The notes under the pieces: model-generated | Databases searched by the model: none | The model's input: only the letters and a program-made list of their open reading frames with translations | Told to the model about the DNA's origin: nothing | Made by a program: the position numbers and the translations under genes | Shown: one piece after another, positions 34,695 to 45,690 of the stretch | How the letters are laid out: every line of letters begins with the position of its first letter | How positions within the stretch are numbered: position 1 is the stretch's first letter | Origin: Doris montereyensis | Lineage: Eukaryota; Mollusca; Gastropoda; Nudibranchia; Dorididae | Length of the DNA stretch: 64,000 nt | Assembly (NCBI GenBank): GCA_037039925.1 | Contig: JAXRKP010000461.1 | Span: forward strand, 40,001 to 104,000 | Reading direction: 5' to 3'

Positions 34695-36758
34695 TTAAAG
34701 CCCTTTGTCCTGCATTACAACAGACCACGCCTTTGATTTTGAAAAACAAAGGGAAACGACCTCTTATCAATCGCTTTGGAGGGATTCTCGTGTAGAAAAT
34801 TGGCACACGCATTGTTGTACGCCACCTGTGGATTTACAATATATCATGTAAACATCATGTCACAAAACACAGAATACCAGTACATTCAATTTAAAGCCTA
34901 AACCAATATTCCCGTTTTTGCACTTCACAGGGGTTGGTGTGGGATTATCTTACCAAAACAATTATAAAAAATAAATATATAGTATTCTATTGTATACAGC
35001 GCATGTCCATGATCGGAATGATGATGAGTTTTACGATAGTATATGTACTAGCGCCTATCAGTCTGCGTATCTCGTCCTTTGTGTTACGTCTAAGCTGTGG
35101 TCAAGAGAATTTCAATTGCAAAGCGCTGAGAGGGTGAACTTTGGGATAAAAAGATTCATGAATACAATCTTTTTTTTTTTACACCATGTGATACCTGTTT
35201 GACGGTGTTAAGTGTGTGTTGAGAACACCACAATATGCCTGTTAACCTGACTTAAATGGGAAAAGCAATAGATCAGTATTACTAACCTTATAGCACATAC
35301 ACATATGAGCTAAAAACATGACATCAATAATCTTGAGTGAATTTCAGTTTGTAATTATGTGCTATTCATTTCGTTTCAGATACTTGGCAACTGGATGCAC
35401 CATGGTGTCTCTCCATTATGAATATCTCCTTAGCATTGAAACAATTTGTGGAATTGTCAAGGACGTTTGTGAAAACTATGGATGTGTTTACAGCCATTTG
35501 TAATGCCAAATTTGGACCAAAATGACTGGCTGAATATTGCTACCGAATAGTATTACAAGACACAGTTCCCTGACTGCATCGGTTCTGTTGACAGCAAATG
35601 TGTCAGAATTTGTCAACCAACTCAAAGCAAAATACTCAACATTGGACATATAATTTTCATACTTCACAGATACAAAGGGTATCATGCTGTGATTGAGATG
35701 GAATAGTTTTTTTGTCGCTCGAATGTTTGGTTGCCTTGGTAACAGCGGCCAAATTGGAAGTGAACGAGGGAGCGCATATGTTTTATCTTTCAGCTAAGGT
35801 AGACTTTGTTGTCTTCCCAGAATGGTTCCCATCTTGGCTGATGCAGATGTTGTCATTGCTTTCCTTGTTAATACTTTGGGTTTTGATCCTTCGTCCGACA
35901 GTATTGCTCCCAGATATTTAAACTGTGCACAGTTTCAAGTTTCTCTCGGTTGGCGATGATGTCAGTATGGCTTCCAGTGTCACTGTTGGTCATCAGTTTT
36001 GTCTTGCTTGCACTGATTTCCATGCCGTATGCTGCGGAAGATGTATCTAGTCTTCTGACCAGATTATTCAGTTCTTGCTCTGTGCCTGCCAGTCCGTTAA
36101 TGTCATCGCAAGCGCAGGTTTGTGATTGTTCTTCCACCAAGGCTCACTGTTCCTTGGTGGTCGTTGAGTGCGCCTGTCATAATTATTTTTTAGGAAGGCA
36201 TTGAAAAGGGTCGGAGAGAGCAAGCACCCTTGTCTCACTCCAACAGTGGTTCTGAACCAGTCTCCAACCTCCCGTTTAGGATACACTGCACTGCTGGCCT
36301 TGTTAAAGAGGTTCTGCGTGATACGGATAATGTTGGCAGTGATGTCGTTGTGGTTCATTGTCACCCAGAGTGCAGCATGCCACACCCCACCGAAAGCTTT
36401 CTTGAAGTCTATGAATACATGGTAGAGCTCTGTGGGTGTTGAAGGTATCGTTCGCACAAAATTCTGAAGTTAAATACCTGCTCAGTTGTACTGCGCCCTG
36501 CTGTAAATTATACCTGTTGGTCGCTTCTGATTCCTTCTGCATGCGGTCGTAGTTTGCTTGGTTCGATCCATGTCTAAGTATGCTCCTGAGCATAACTCCT
36601 CATTTGGTTCATCGACATAACTCCCTCATTTGGTTCATCGACTGCTTGAGCAGCCAGATCAAGTCCTGAAGAGGTTGGTTTTGATGTCACTGACAAGATG
36701 TATTCGGAGATAGCCTGTGGGTTGGCAGGATATATCCCGGTTGAGGAAAAGGCTTTCC
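34695..36758. repeat. Array copy M5
   Basis: Core-type unit. Its first base run reads TTAAAGCC, one A short. One A is also lost in the Harbinger exon (GTGAAAACTATGG at 35469). Confidence 0.95.
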
Positions 36759-38812
36759 TTAAAAGCCCTTTGTCCTGCATTACAACAGACCACGCCTTTG
36801 ATTTTGAAAAAACAAAGGGAAACGACCTCTTATCAATCGCTTTGGAGGATTCTCGTGTAGAAAATTGGCACACGCATTGTTGTACGCCACCTGTGGATTT
36901 ACAATATATCATGTAAACATCATGTCACAAAACACAGAATACCAGTACATTCAATTTAAAGCCTAAACCAATATTCCCGTTTTTGCACTTCACAGGGGTT
37001 GTGTGGGATTATCTTACCAAAACAATTATAAAAAATAAATATATAGTATTCTATTGTATACAGCGCATGTCCATGATCGGAATGATGATGAGTTTTACGA
37101 TAGTATATGTACTAGCGCCTATCAGTCTGCGTATCTCGTCCTTTGTGTTACGTCTAAGCTGTGATCAAGAGAATTTCAATTGCAAAGCGCTGAGAGGGTG
37201 AACTTTGGGATAAAAAGATTCATGAATACAATCTTTTTTTTACACCATGTGATACCTGTTTGACGGTGTTAAGTGTGTGTTGAGAACACCACAATATGCC
37301 TGTTAACCTGACTTAAATGGGAAAAGCAATAGATCAGTATTACTAACCTTATAGCACATACACATGTGAGCTAAAAACATGACATCAATAATCTTGAGTG
37401 AATTTCAGTTTGTAATTATGTGCTATTCATTTCGTTTCAGATACTTGGCAACTGGATGCACCATGGTGTCTCTCCATTATGAATATCTCCTTAGCATTGA
37501 AACAATTTGTGGAATTGTCAAGGACGTTTGTGAAAAACTATGGATGTGTTTACAGCCATTTGTAATGCCAAATTTGGACCAAAATGACTGGCTGAATATT
37601 GCTACTGAATAGTATTACAAGACACAGTTCCCTGACTGCATCGGTTCTGTTGACAGCAAATGTGTCAGAATTTGTCAACCAACTCAAAGCAAAATACTCA
37701 ACATTGGACATATAATTTTCATACTTCACAGATACAAAGGGTATCATGCTGTGATTGAGATGGAATAGTTTTTTTGTCGTCGAAATTTTTGGTTGCCTTG
37801 GTAACAGCGGCCAAATTGGAAGTGAACGAGGGAGCGCATATGTTTTATCTTTCAGCTAAGGTAGACTTTGTTGTCTTCCCAGAATGGTTCCCATCTTGGC
37901 TGATGCAGATGTTGTCATTGCTTTCCTTGTTAATACTTTGGGTTTTGATCCTTCGTCCGACAGTATTGCTCCTAGATATTTAAACTGTGCACAGTTTCAA
38001 GTTTCTCTCGGTTGGCGATGATGTCAGTATGGCTTCCAGTGTCACTGTTGGTCATCAGTTTTGTCTTGCTTGCACTGATTTCCATGCCGTATGCTGCGGA
38101 AGATGTATCTAGTCTTCTGACCAGATTATTCAGTTCTTGCTCTGTGCCTGCCAGTCCGTTAATGTCATCTGCGAAGCGCAGGTTTGTGATTGTTCTTCCA
38201 CCAAGGCTCACTGTTCCTTGGTGGTCGTTGAGTGCGTCTGTCATAATTATTTTTTTAGGAAGGCATTGAAAAGGGTCGGAGAGAGCAAGCACCCTTGTCT
38301 CACTCCAACAGTGGTTCTGAACCAGTCTCCAACCTCCCCGTTTAGATATACTGCACTGCTGGCCTTGTTAAAGAGGTTCTGCGTGATACGGATAATGTTG
38401 GCAGTGATGTCGTTGTGGTTCATTGTCACCCAGAGTGCAGCATGCCACACCCCACCGAAAGCTTTCTTGAAGTCTATGAATACATGGTAGAGCTCTGGTG
38501 GGTGTTGAAGGTATCGTTCGCACAAAATTCTGAAGTTAAATACCTGCTCAGCTGTACTGCGCCCTGCTGTAAATTATACCTGTTGGTCGCTTCTGATTCC
38601 TTCTGCATGCGGCCGTAGTTTGCTTGGTCTGATCCATGTCTAAGTATGCTCCTGAGCATAGCTCCATGGTGGAATCTTCCTCATTTGGTTCATCGACTGC
38701 TTGAGCAGCCAGATCAAGTCCTGAAGAGGTTGGTTTTGATGTCACTGGCAAGATGTATTCGGAGATAGCTGTGGGTTGGCAGGATATATCCTGGTTGAGG
38801 AAAAGGCTTTCC
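36759..38812. repeat. Array copy M6
   Basis: Core-type in its Harbinger part, but its right end (38650-38690) has the non-duplicated CCATGGTGGAATC form. The core-to-edge transition therefore falls inside this copy. It retains the best-preserved reverse transcriptase. Confidence 0.95.
37960..38640 (-). pseudogene. LINE reverse transcriptase in array monomer (best-preserved copy)
   Basis: Minus-strand frames 38525-38247 and 38292-37972 overlap. They contain YHVFIDFKKAFGGVWHAALW (first catalytic Asp), VGVRQGCLLSPTLFNAF and NLRFADDINGLAGTEQELNN (catalytic FADD), followed by AYGMEISASKTKLMTNSDTG. These are diagnostic reverse-transcriptase blocks of an RTE-like or related non-LTR retrotransposon. 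Upstream, frames give the GRSTTEQVFN block. The usual DR in the AFDRVWH motif reads GG here in all copies. Frameshifts differ between copies. Long plus-strand frames in the same region (such as 39938-40672) are antisense shadows. Confidence 0.85.
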
Positions 38813-40847
38813 TTAAAAGCCCTTTGTCCTGCATTACAACAGACCACGCCTTTGATTTTGAAAAAACAAAGGGAAACGACTCTTATCAATCGCTTTGGAG
38901 GGATTCTCGTGTAGAAAATTGGCACACGCATTGTTGTACGCCACCTGTGGATTTACAATATATCATGTAAACATCATTTCACAAAACACAGAATACCAGT
39001 ACATTCAATTTAAAGCCTAAACCAATATTCCCGTTTTTGCACTTCACAGGGGTTGGTGTGGGATAATCTTACCAAAACAATTATAAAAAATAAATATATA
39101 GCATTCTATTGTATACAGCGCATGTCCACAATCGGAATGATGATGAGTTTTACGATGGTATATGTACTAGCGCCTATCAGGCTGCGTATCTCTGTCCTTT
39201 GTGGTACGTCTAAGCTGTGGTCAAGAGAATTTCAATTGCAAAGCGCTGAGAGGGTGAACTTTGGGATAAAAAGATTCATGAATACAATCTTTTTTTTTAC
39301 ACCATGTGATACCTGTTTGACGGTGTTATGTGTGTTGAGAACACCACAATATGCCTGTTAACCTGACTTAAATGGGAAAAGCAATAGATCAGTATTACTA
39401 ACCTTATAGCACATACACATATGAGCTAAAAACATGACATCAATAATCTTGAGTGAATTTCAGTTTGTAATTATGTGCTATTCATTTCGTTTCAGATACT
39501 TGGCAACTGGATGCACCATGGTGTCTCTCCATTATGAATATCTCCTTAGCATTGAAACAATTTGTGGAATTGTTAAGGACGTTTATGAAAAACTATGGAC
39601 GTGTTTACAGCCATTTGTAATGCCAAATTTGGACCAAAATGACTGGCTGAATATTGCTACCGAATAGTATTACAAGACACAGTTCCTTAACTGCATCGGT
39701 TCTGTTGACAGCAAACATGTCAAATTTGTCAACCAACTCAAAGCAAAATACTCAACATTGGACATATAATTTTCATACTTCACAGATACAAAGGGTATCA
39801 TGCTGTGATTGAGATGGAATAGTTTTTTTGTCGCCGAAATTTTTGGTTGCCATGGTAACAGCGGCCATATTGGAAGTGAACGAGGGAGCGCATACGTTTT
39901 ATCTTTGAGCTAAGGTAGACTTTGTTGTCTTTCCAGAATGGTTCCCATCTTGGCTGATGCAGATGTTGTCATTGCTTTCCTTGTTAATACTTTGGGTTTT
40001 GATCCTTCGTCCGACAGTATTGCTCCCAGATATTTAAACTGCACAGTTTCAAGTTTCTCTTCTCCGTTGGCGATGATGTCAGTATGGCTTCCAGTGTCAC
40101 TGTTGGTCATCAGTTTTGTCTTGCTTGCACTGATTTCCATGCCGTATGCTGCGGAAGATGTATCTAGTCTTCTGACCAGATTATTCAGTTCTTGCTCTGT
40201 GCCTGCCAGTCCGTTAATGTCATCTGCGGCGCAGGTTTGTGATTGTTCTTCCACCAAGGCTCACTGTTCCTTGGTGGTCGTTGAGTGCGTCTGTCATAAT
40301 TTTTTTTTGAGGAAGGCATTGAAAAGGGTCGGAGAGAGCAAGCACCCTTGTCTCACTCCAACAGTGGTTCTGAACCAGTTTCCAACCTCCCCGCTTAGAT
40401 ACACTGCACTGCTGGCCTTGTTAAAGAGGTTCTGCGTGATACGGATAATGTTGGCAGTGATGTCGTTGTGGTTCATTGTCACCCAGAGTGCAGCATGCCA
40501 CACCCCACCGAAAGCTTTCTTTGAAGTCTATGAATACATGGTAGAGCTCTGGTGGGTGTTGAAGGTATCGCTCGCACAAAATTCTGAAGTTAAATACCTG
40601 CTCAGTTGTACTGCGCCCTGTTGTAAATTATACCTGTTGGTCGCTTCTGATTCCTTCTGCATGCGGCCGTAGTTTGCTTGGTTCGATCCATGTCTAAGTA
40701 TGCTCCTGAGCATAACTCCATGGTGGAATCTCCTCATTTGGTTCATCGACTGCTTGAGCAGCCAGATCAAGTTCTGAAGAGGTTGGTTTTGATGTCACTG
40801 GCAAGATGTATTCGGAGATAGCCTGTGGGTTGAGGAAAAGGCTTTCC
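38813..40847. repeat. Array copy M7
   Basis: Edge-type variants throughout (GGACGTGTTT, TTGCCATGG, CCATGGTGGAATC). The shortest full unit, lacking ~16 bp around 40830. Confidence 0.95.
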
Positions 40848-41168
40848 TTAAAAGCCCTTTGTCCTGCATTACAACAGATCACACCTTTGATTTTGAAAAA
40901 CAAAGGAAGCGACCTCTTATCAATCGCTTTGGAGGGATTCTCGTAGTAGAAAATTGGCACACGCATTGTTGTACGCCACCTGTGGATTTACAATATATCA
41001 TGTAAACATCATGTCACAAAGGACGTGTTTACAGCCATTTGTAATGCCAAATTTGGACCAAAATGACGGGCTGAATATTGCTACCGAATAGTATAGCAAG
41101 ACACAGTTCCTTAACTGCATCGGTTCTGTTGACAGCAAACATGTCAGGATTTGTCAACCAACTCAAAG
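40848..41168. repeat. Array copy M8 (right partial)
   Basis: After CATGTCACAAA it skips to GGACGTGTTTACAG, deleting about 880 bp between two GGACG motifs. It then follows the Harbinger exon and leaves the monomer sequence at CAACTCAAAGC, continuing into a longer transposase at 41169. Confidence 0.9.
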
Positions 41169-41610
41169 CGGATTCTTATTTTACAATTACAAAAGCTTCT
41201 TTTCATTTGTTCTTTTAGGGATCATGAATGCCAACTATTGTTTCATATCAGTTGAAATTGGATCGTATGACAGCTGTAGTGATTCCACAGCCTTTCAAAC
41301 ACTCAGCATTCAGTCAAATGTTGGTAAATGGGCTACTGAATTCGTTCTAGTTGGTGACAAAGCTTTTGCCCTCTCTGACCATTTGTTGCGCCCCATGCCC
41401 TAGCAGGGAATTGACACAAACGAAGAAAATTTTCAACTTCAGACTAACTCGTGCCCGGCATATGGTCGAGTGTGCATTTGGAATTCTGGCAAATAAATGG
41501 AGGATTTTGCATCGCCCCTAAACGTGAATCCTGATTTCTGTGACAGCATCATCAAAACATATTGTGTTTTGCATAATTATGTGCGACAGAGGTGGAATCA
41601 CATTTGATGA
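41030..41610 (+). pseudogene. PIF/Harbinger transposase, C-terminal two-thirds, at array edge
   Basis: From the partial monomer M8 the frame continues with SKHVRICQPTQS, then FLFYNYKSFFSFVLLGIMNA, EFVLVGDKAFALSDHLLRPM (second catalytic Asp in GDKAF), FNFRLTRARHMVECAFGILA (catalytic Glu in VECAFG) and IKTYCVLHNYVR. This is the complete C-terminal order of Harbinger transposases, with at least two frameshifts (about 41395 and 41420). It shows that the Harbinger piece trapped in the array belongs to a larger element whose remainder survives only here. Confidence 0.85.
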
Positions 41611-41989
41611 TGCAATTTAGGAATGCCCTTTGCAAAATAATAGTCCAAGCAATGTTCGCACACGCACATCAGCAATATCGAACAGAGATTACTTTTATTA
41701 ATATTTTATTTCTCCACAAGGTTCTGTACCCTGGCAGTACGACAGGATCTAAAGAGTTTCGTTGCTTGATGAATTAGATCATTTCAAAGAGCTCGTTTTT
41801 AGGTTATAATTTTATGGACGAGCTAATTGCAATGTAGAGCTCATACCATATCGCAGCTCGTAATAAAAGTGACCCATTTGTTTTCTTCTGCATCTATCTC
41901 GCCTAGGCTAGCCGTAGTACAGATTATAACCTGTGGATTGTAGCTTCTGGAATACACTGCACTCATTATTTTGTGTAGTAAGTACAATT
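41611..41989. other. Non-coding, nothing recognised
   Basis: AT-rich sequence between the Harbinger tail and the next minus-strand gene fragment. Confidence 0.5.
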
Positions 41990-42475
41990 TTAAACAAACA
42001 AACAAAAACAAGCAAGCAAACAAACGATCATCATTTCAAACTTGGGATGGGTCTGTCCTGATAGGTGTGGTACATCAAACTCTAGTTCATAGATTTCAAA
42101 CTTGGGATGGGTCTGTCCTGATAGGTGTGGTATATTAAACTCTAGTTCATAGATTTCAAACTTGGGATGGGTCTGTCCCGGGACAGGACTGTCGTAGTGC
42201 GGTATAGGCCGAAGAGGCTCAGTGTAATTTACCTCTGTTACCACATACGGAGAGGGGTTCTGTCGGGCCATTTGAATGGCGACAAGATAATCGCTGGGAG
42301 TGGACAGATCGCAATTTTGTATCTTCCGTTCAATAACACTGTGAACTGAGTCACATTCCATTGTGTGTGTCCGGAGACCAGGAACTTTTGTTCGATTCTG
42401 ACATTCTGCTCTACGACGAGCTGAACAAGGGCATTAGATATATATACTCCTCTTGTGAAAGAATGTATGAAGGTA
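41990..42475 (-). pseudogene. Unnamed transposon protein, C-terminal part
   Basis: The minus strand reads SNALVQLVVEQNVRIEQKFL and VSGHTQ, then, after a one-base slip in a CA run (42362-42368), MECDSVHSVIERKIQNCDL and PSDYLVAIQMARQNPSPYVV. The GHTQMECDSVH block is a signature I remember from a widespread but unnamed invertebrate transposon protein. The fragment ends in a 20-residue tandem repeat. The matching upstream part of the same protein lies at 47410-48110, so the gene was probably split by the Harbinger element between them. No enzymatic role is assigned. Confidence 0.65.
42032..42180 (-). repeat. 60-bp in-frame coding repeat, 2.5 copies
   Basis: ATTTCAAACTTGGGATGGGT recurs at 42032, 42092 and 42152, exactly 60 bp apart. 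On the minus strand it adds 20-residue units (GQTHPKFEIYELEFDVPHLS) to the end of the preceding protein without changing frame. Confidence 0.92.
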
Positions 42476-43408
42476 AGTGTTTTATTTACGATACTTACAC
42501 ATATCCAAACACGTCCATAATTTATTATTAATTAAGACATTCATTATTTCCTCTTATTGCATGTAATTATTTTTACTAAAAGTTACAGTATTCACGTATA
42601 CCATACCAATGCGAACAATACGCTTGTAAGCAATTGTTTTCATTTTACATCTGGATTGTTGTTTTTCTACAAATTGATGTTACACAAAATTTGATGATTA
42701 ACTATTTTTTTAAAATATAAGAATTCAATACAACATACAGATCTAGTATCATGTATGTTTAAAAGTAATCTTCCCTACATTCAAAACAACAATTTACTGC
42801 CATCTTTGCAATATTTGACATACGCAAGGATCAAAGTTGCGTGAATAGCCAACACTGACATGGAACTGTTCTTTTACACTGTCATGCCCCATACTTAAGC
42901 AATGATAATACTGCCATTAGTGTGACAAAATACGTGGGTACGGTAATAAAAACCAAAGGTATTTAGTGGATGTTTTTTTTTTTTTTTTTTTTTTAATGCA
43001 ATGTATAGAATGCCATATGAAACACCTATGAAACAAAACCAAACATAATCATGTGCATTTATCTTGCCTCTCTTAAATCAATCAACACTTTTAACTTTAA
43101 ATAAGGCCCTCTCTCCTCCTCCTTCACCTCTTATTTCTCCCTCTCCTCCTCCTTTTCCGACTCATCCCTACCCCTCCTCCCTTTTTACTCTTCCTTCTCC
43201 TCAAATCCATCCTCCCCACTGTGACAGAATGGCCAGTGTAACACAAGATGATGAAGTACATGAGTACAGTTGGTAGATCTGATCTAGACTGACCTAGAAT
43301 CTCTTTATTCAGCCTTTATATACTTATCTAAGGATAAGGGGAATTAAGTCTAATAATACACATACATATAAGATGACAACAGTTACATCACTTTTACAAT
43401 ATAGATTA
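42476..43408. other. Non-coding; poly-T and pyrimidine-rich tracts
   Basis: T-run at 42972-42993, CT-rich stretch at about 43107-43213, and an AGATCTGATCTAGAC motif near 43276. No gene seen. Confidence 0.5.
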
Positions 43409-43933
43409 TCATTCTATTACACCCACCTCACGAATGATCGTACCGTATGACCGATACACTTCGGAAGCCTTCCATCTGTGGATGTGGCTGGGGTGCTTAA
43501 TCTCCCTGCTGTAAACAGCAGTGCTCCTGGACAGTGTCTCTAATTCAGCCTCATAGAGAACCTCTGCAATTAGCTTCTGTGCATGAATGTTCTGCTCACG
43601 AGATACATTTCTTAGTTTGTGAGCAATCGTCTTCCCAAATGAATCAAACTGGTCGTCTTCACGTATGTTTGTTTTGGGGGGATTGAGCAGCCTGTCCCCA
43701 GCAAGCATGAGCAGCTCGTTACACGTATCAGGAGCCGCTTTCCTCTTAGCAGGTCTGCTGTTGCTGGCGCTGGTGCTGATACTGGTGCTGGTGCTGACGC
43801 CATGAGCAGCAGTAGTTGTGGGTGTTGCTGTAGGGGTAACAGAACGACTTCTGCTGTCATTCAGTGTCATGAAGTCACTTGTAGGACTACTAGCAACAAC
43901 TGTTTCAATCCCCAACTGATTGAGGACGGTCTC
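43409..43933 (-). CDS. BESS-motif C-terminal exon of Harbinger partner protein
   Basis: The exon begins at 43933 after a good minus-strand acceptor (TTTTTTCCCAG|GAGACC). It carries a Ser/Thr-rich region, then KRKAAPDTCNELLMLAG and DDQFDSFGKTIAHKLRNVSR with AQKLIAEVLYEAELETL. This is the BESS-type D-x-F-x-x-F-G...L-R...A-x-x-L-I pattern found at the end of MADF proteins. PIF/Harbinger elements encode such a DNA-binding partner, which helps bring transposase into the nucleus and to the ends. The matching MADF exon is at 46387-46720 on the same strand. The exon ends at the stop near 43409. Confidence 0.7.
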   Translation of the reverse strand, partial: ETVLNQLGIETVVASSPTSDFMTLNDSRSRSVTPTATPTTTAAHGVSTSTSISTSASNSRPAKRKAAPDTCNELLMLAGDRLLNPPKTNIREDDQFDSFGKTIAHKLRNVSREQNIHAQKLIAEVLYEAELETLSRSTAVYSREIKHPSHIHRWKASEVYRSYGTIIREVGVIE

Positions 43934-44077
43934 CTGGGAAAAAATACATGTAGTAAAAATATTACAATTTTTATCACATTATATGGGTGAATAAGAAGAA
44001 TCTATCTTGAAACACAATGTTAATCAATTGAAGGAGAACTAGATTAAACTTTTTGATGCATTGCTTTCTTGTTTCAG

Positions 44078-45690
44078 TTTCCTTCATTCGAGGAAGAGTG
44101 GTTATGAGAGGCCCAGTTCTTTGAGGAAAAGTGGCAGTTTCCAAACTGTCTCGGGGCAATTGATGGAAAACATGTTGCCATATCACCTCCAACGGGTTCT
44201 GGCTCCTACTACTTTAACTATAAGGGGTTCAACAGCATGGTGTTGATGGCAGTTGCCAATGCTAACTATGAAATTGTATACATGAGTTTCGGTACCAATG
44301 GCCGGGTGTCTGATGGGGAGTTATAGAATGCACCGATTTCCACAAGTTGTGAAAGGGGATCTCGATCTTCCGCGACCCAACCCCAACAATGACCTGCCCT
44401 ATGTCTTCATCTCGGATGAAGCATTTGCTCTCAGAGAGGACTTTTTGAAGCCCTACAACGTGAGGATTTTGAACGACCAAAGACGTATTTTCAACTACCG
44501 ACTATCTCGCGCACGTCGAGTAGTCGAGAATGTTTTTGGCATAAGGGTGGACACAGAAAAAACGCTTGGTCGCCTATAAAGCGAGCGCTTGTTGAAAAGC
44601 GCTTGCTGACGCTTGAGGGGGGCACAAAGTAAAAGATTGTAAATTGGGCTTGAGTCTGTTGCGAACGATGGTGCATACATTGTTTTATTTGAGACAAGGC
44701 GGGATCATTTGATGATTTTTGGTTTCTGGATAGTGTTTTGCCAAAAATCATTCTTGCAAAAGGAAAACGAGTAGGTATTCTGAAATTAACAGAAAACGAA
44801 GAGAGGAAGGAGAGTATCATCATCTTTTCTCCGACTTAAAAATAGCCCAAGTCGATTTCAGTCGTACTTGAGAATGAGTCGACACGTTCTATTATATCTT
44901 GGGAAGAGTTGAGCTCAAGATCACCAAGAACTGGTGCAACTGGCACAAACCAATTATGGCAGAGGAGCGTCTTGTCATTACTCTGAGGTAAGCCATTCTT
45001 TTTTTAGAAAGCATTTAAAGGTCTTTTATAGACGGCTGCAATCAGGGATTCGACGTCCATCTTGCTAATGAAAACACGTGTACGGAAGTTCACCAACGAA
45101 ACACAACACACATGCTGGTGTGTACGAAAAGACCACAGCTACACCCAACACGCATAGCCGCTTCAAGCTCGAAAAGAATTAAAATTCAATTCTTGTCGCT
45201 TTGAGCAACGCTTCACAAAGCAATCGCGATGAAGCGAGCGCCTCTGTGCAGCAGAAGATGTTTTAGAGCAACATTCTCTCGCTCGCTCTACACACGCCGC
45301 GCTCAAAGCGATCAAGCGCTTCTTTCTGTGCATCTTTTAATGGTGGCAAGATTTTCGGGTTCTCAGATCCCATATAAATCGACAACCCCAAAACATTGAT
45401 TCTGTTGTTTTGGAGTGCTGCGTATTGCATAATTTTCTTAGAAAACTGCTACTGCAATGTACACCCCAGTTGAATCTTTGGACAATGAAGACCCCATTTC
45501 ACATGAACTCAGTGATGGCCTTCGTGTTGAAGAGGCCCACGTTGTTTTCTCTCCATAGGAAAGGCAAGAAATGCCTCACAAGAAGCAAAGCATGTCAGAG
45601 ACAGGTTTATGACATTTTTCAACAACGAAGGAAGTGTGCCTTGGCAAGAAAGATGTTTTTCGTTAAAAAAAAATCAGAAAGAGGTACATT
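44078..45690 (+). pseudogene. PIF/Harbinger transposase (element A)
   Basis: The exon begins after the acceptor CTTGTTTCAG at 44077. It encodes QFPNCLGAIDGKHVAISPPT (first catalytic Asp), SGSYYFNYKGFNSMVLMAVA, DLPYVFISDEAFALREDFL (second Asp in SDEAF) and FNYRLSRARRVVENVFGI (Glu in VVEN). The frame is interrupted at 44551-45337 by a small transposon and resumes with ARFSGSQIPYK and SVVLECCVLHNFLRK, then in a shifted frame RNASQEAKHVRDRFMTFFNN. All three catalytic residues are kept. A TGA near 44105, a frameshift near 44317, the insertion and a frameshift near 45450 inactivate it. The gene lies within the predicted intron of the minus-strand partner. Confidence 0.88.
44551..45337. mobile_element. 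~790-bp non-autonomous transposon (MITE-like)
   Basis: Flanked by 9-bp direct repeats TAAGGGTGG (44542-44550) and TAATGGTGG (45338-45346), one mismatch. Inverted ends: CACAGAAAAAACGCTTGGTC at 44552 and, inverted at 45330, CACAGAAAGAAGCGCTTGAT. The right end has 7 extra bases. Both halves are rich in AAGCGCTTG-type motifs. Removing the element and one flank restores the transposase reading frame. The 8-9 bp duplication fits hAT or MULE. No coding capacity. Confidence 0.75.

Larger units (their letters stand above)
22277..41168. repeat. Head-to-tail array of ~2.06-kb composite monomers
   Basis: Seven full monomers (starts at 26425, 28492, 30565, 32628, 34695, 36759 and 38813; spacings 2067, 2073, 2063, 2067, 2064, 2054 and 2035) and partial copies at both ends. 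The phase is set at TTAAAAGCCCTTTGTCCTGC. Each unit contains a plus-strand PIF/Harbinger fragment with an intron acceptor, a minus-strand LINE reverse transcriptase and a minus-strand remnant of a third element. A 2922-bp insertion (23503-26424) separates the first partial copy from the rest. Copies look highly similar, differing mainly by small indels. The array has amplified as a satellite-like unit rather than by repeated transposition. Confidence 0.95.

Noticed and set aside
39938..40672. 244-aa plus-strand frame in array copy M7
   Set aside because: It is antisense to the reverse transcriptase, whose minus-strand motifs (FADD, VRQGCLLSP) are diagnostic. The same antisense frame is broken in other copies.
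22277..41168. CRISPR-like regular repeats
   Set aside because: Period of ~2 kb, no short repeat/unique spacer alternation, and the setting is eukaryotic.
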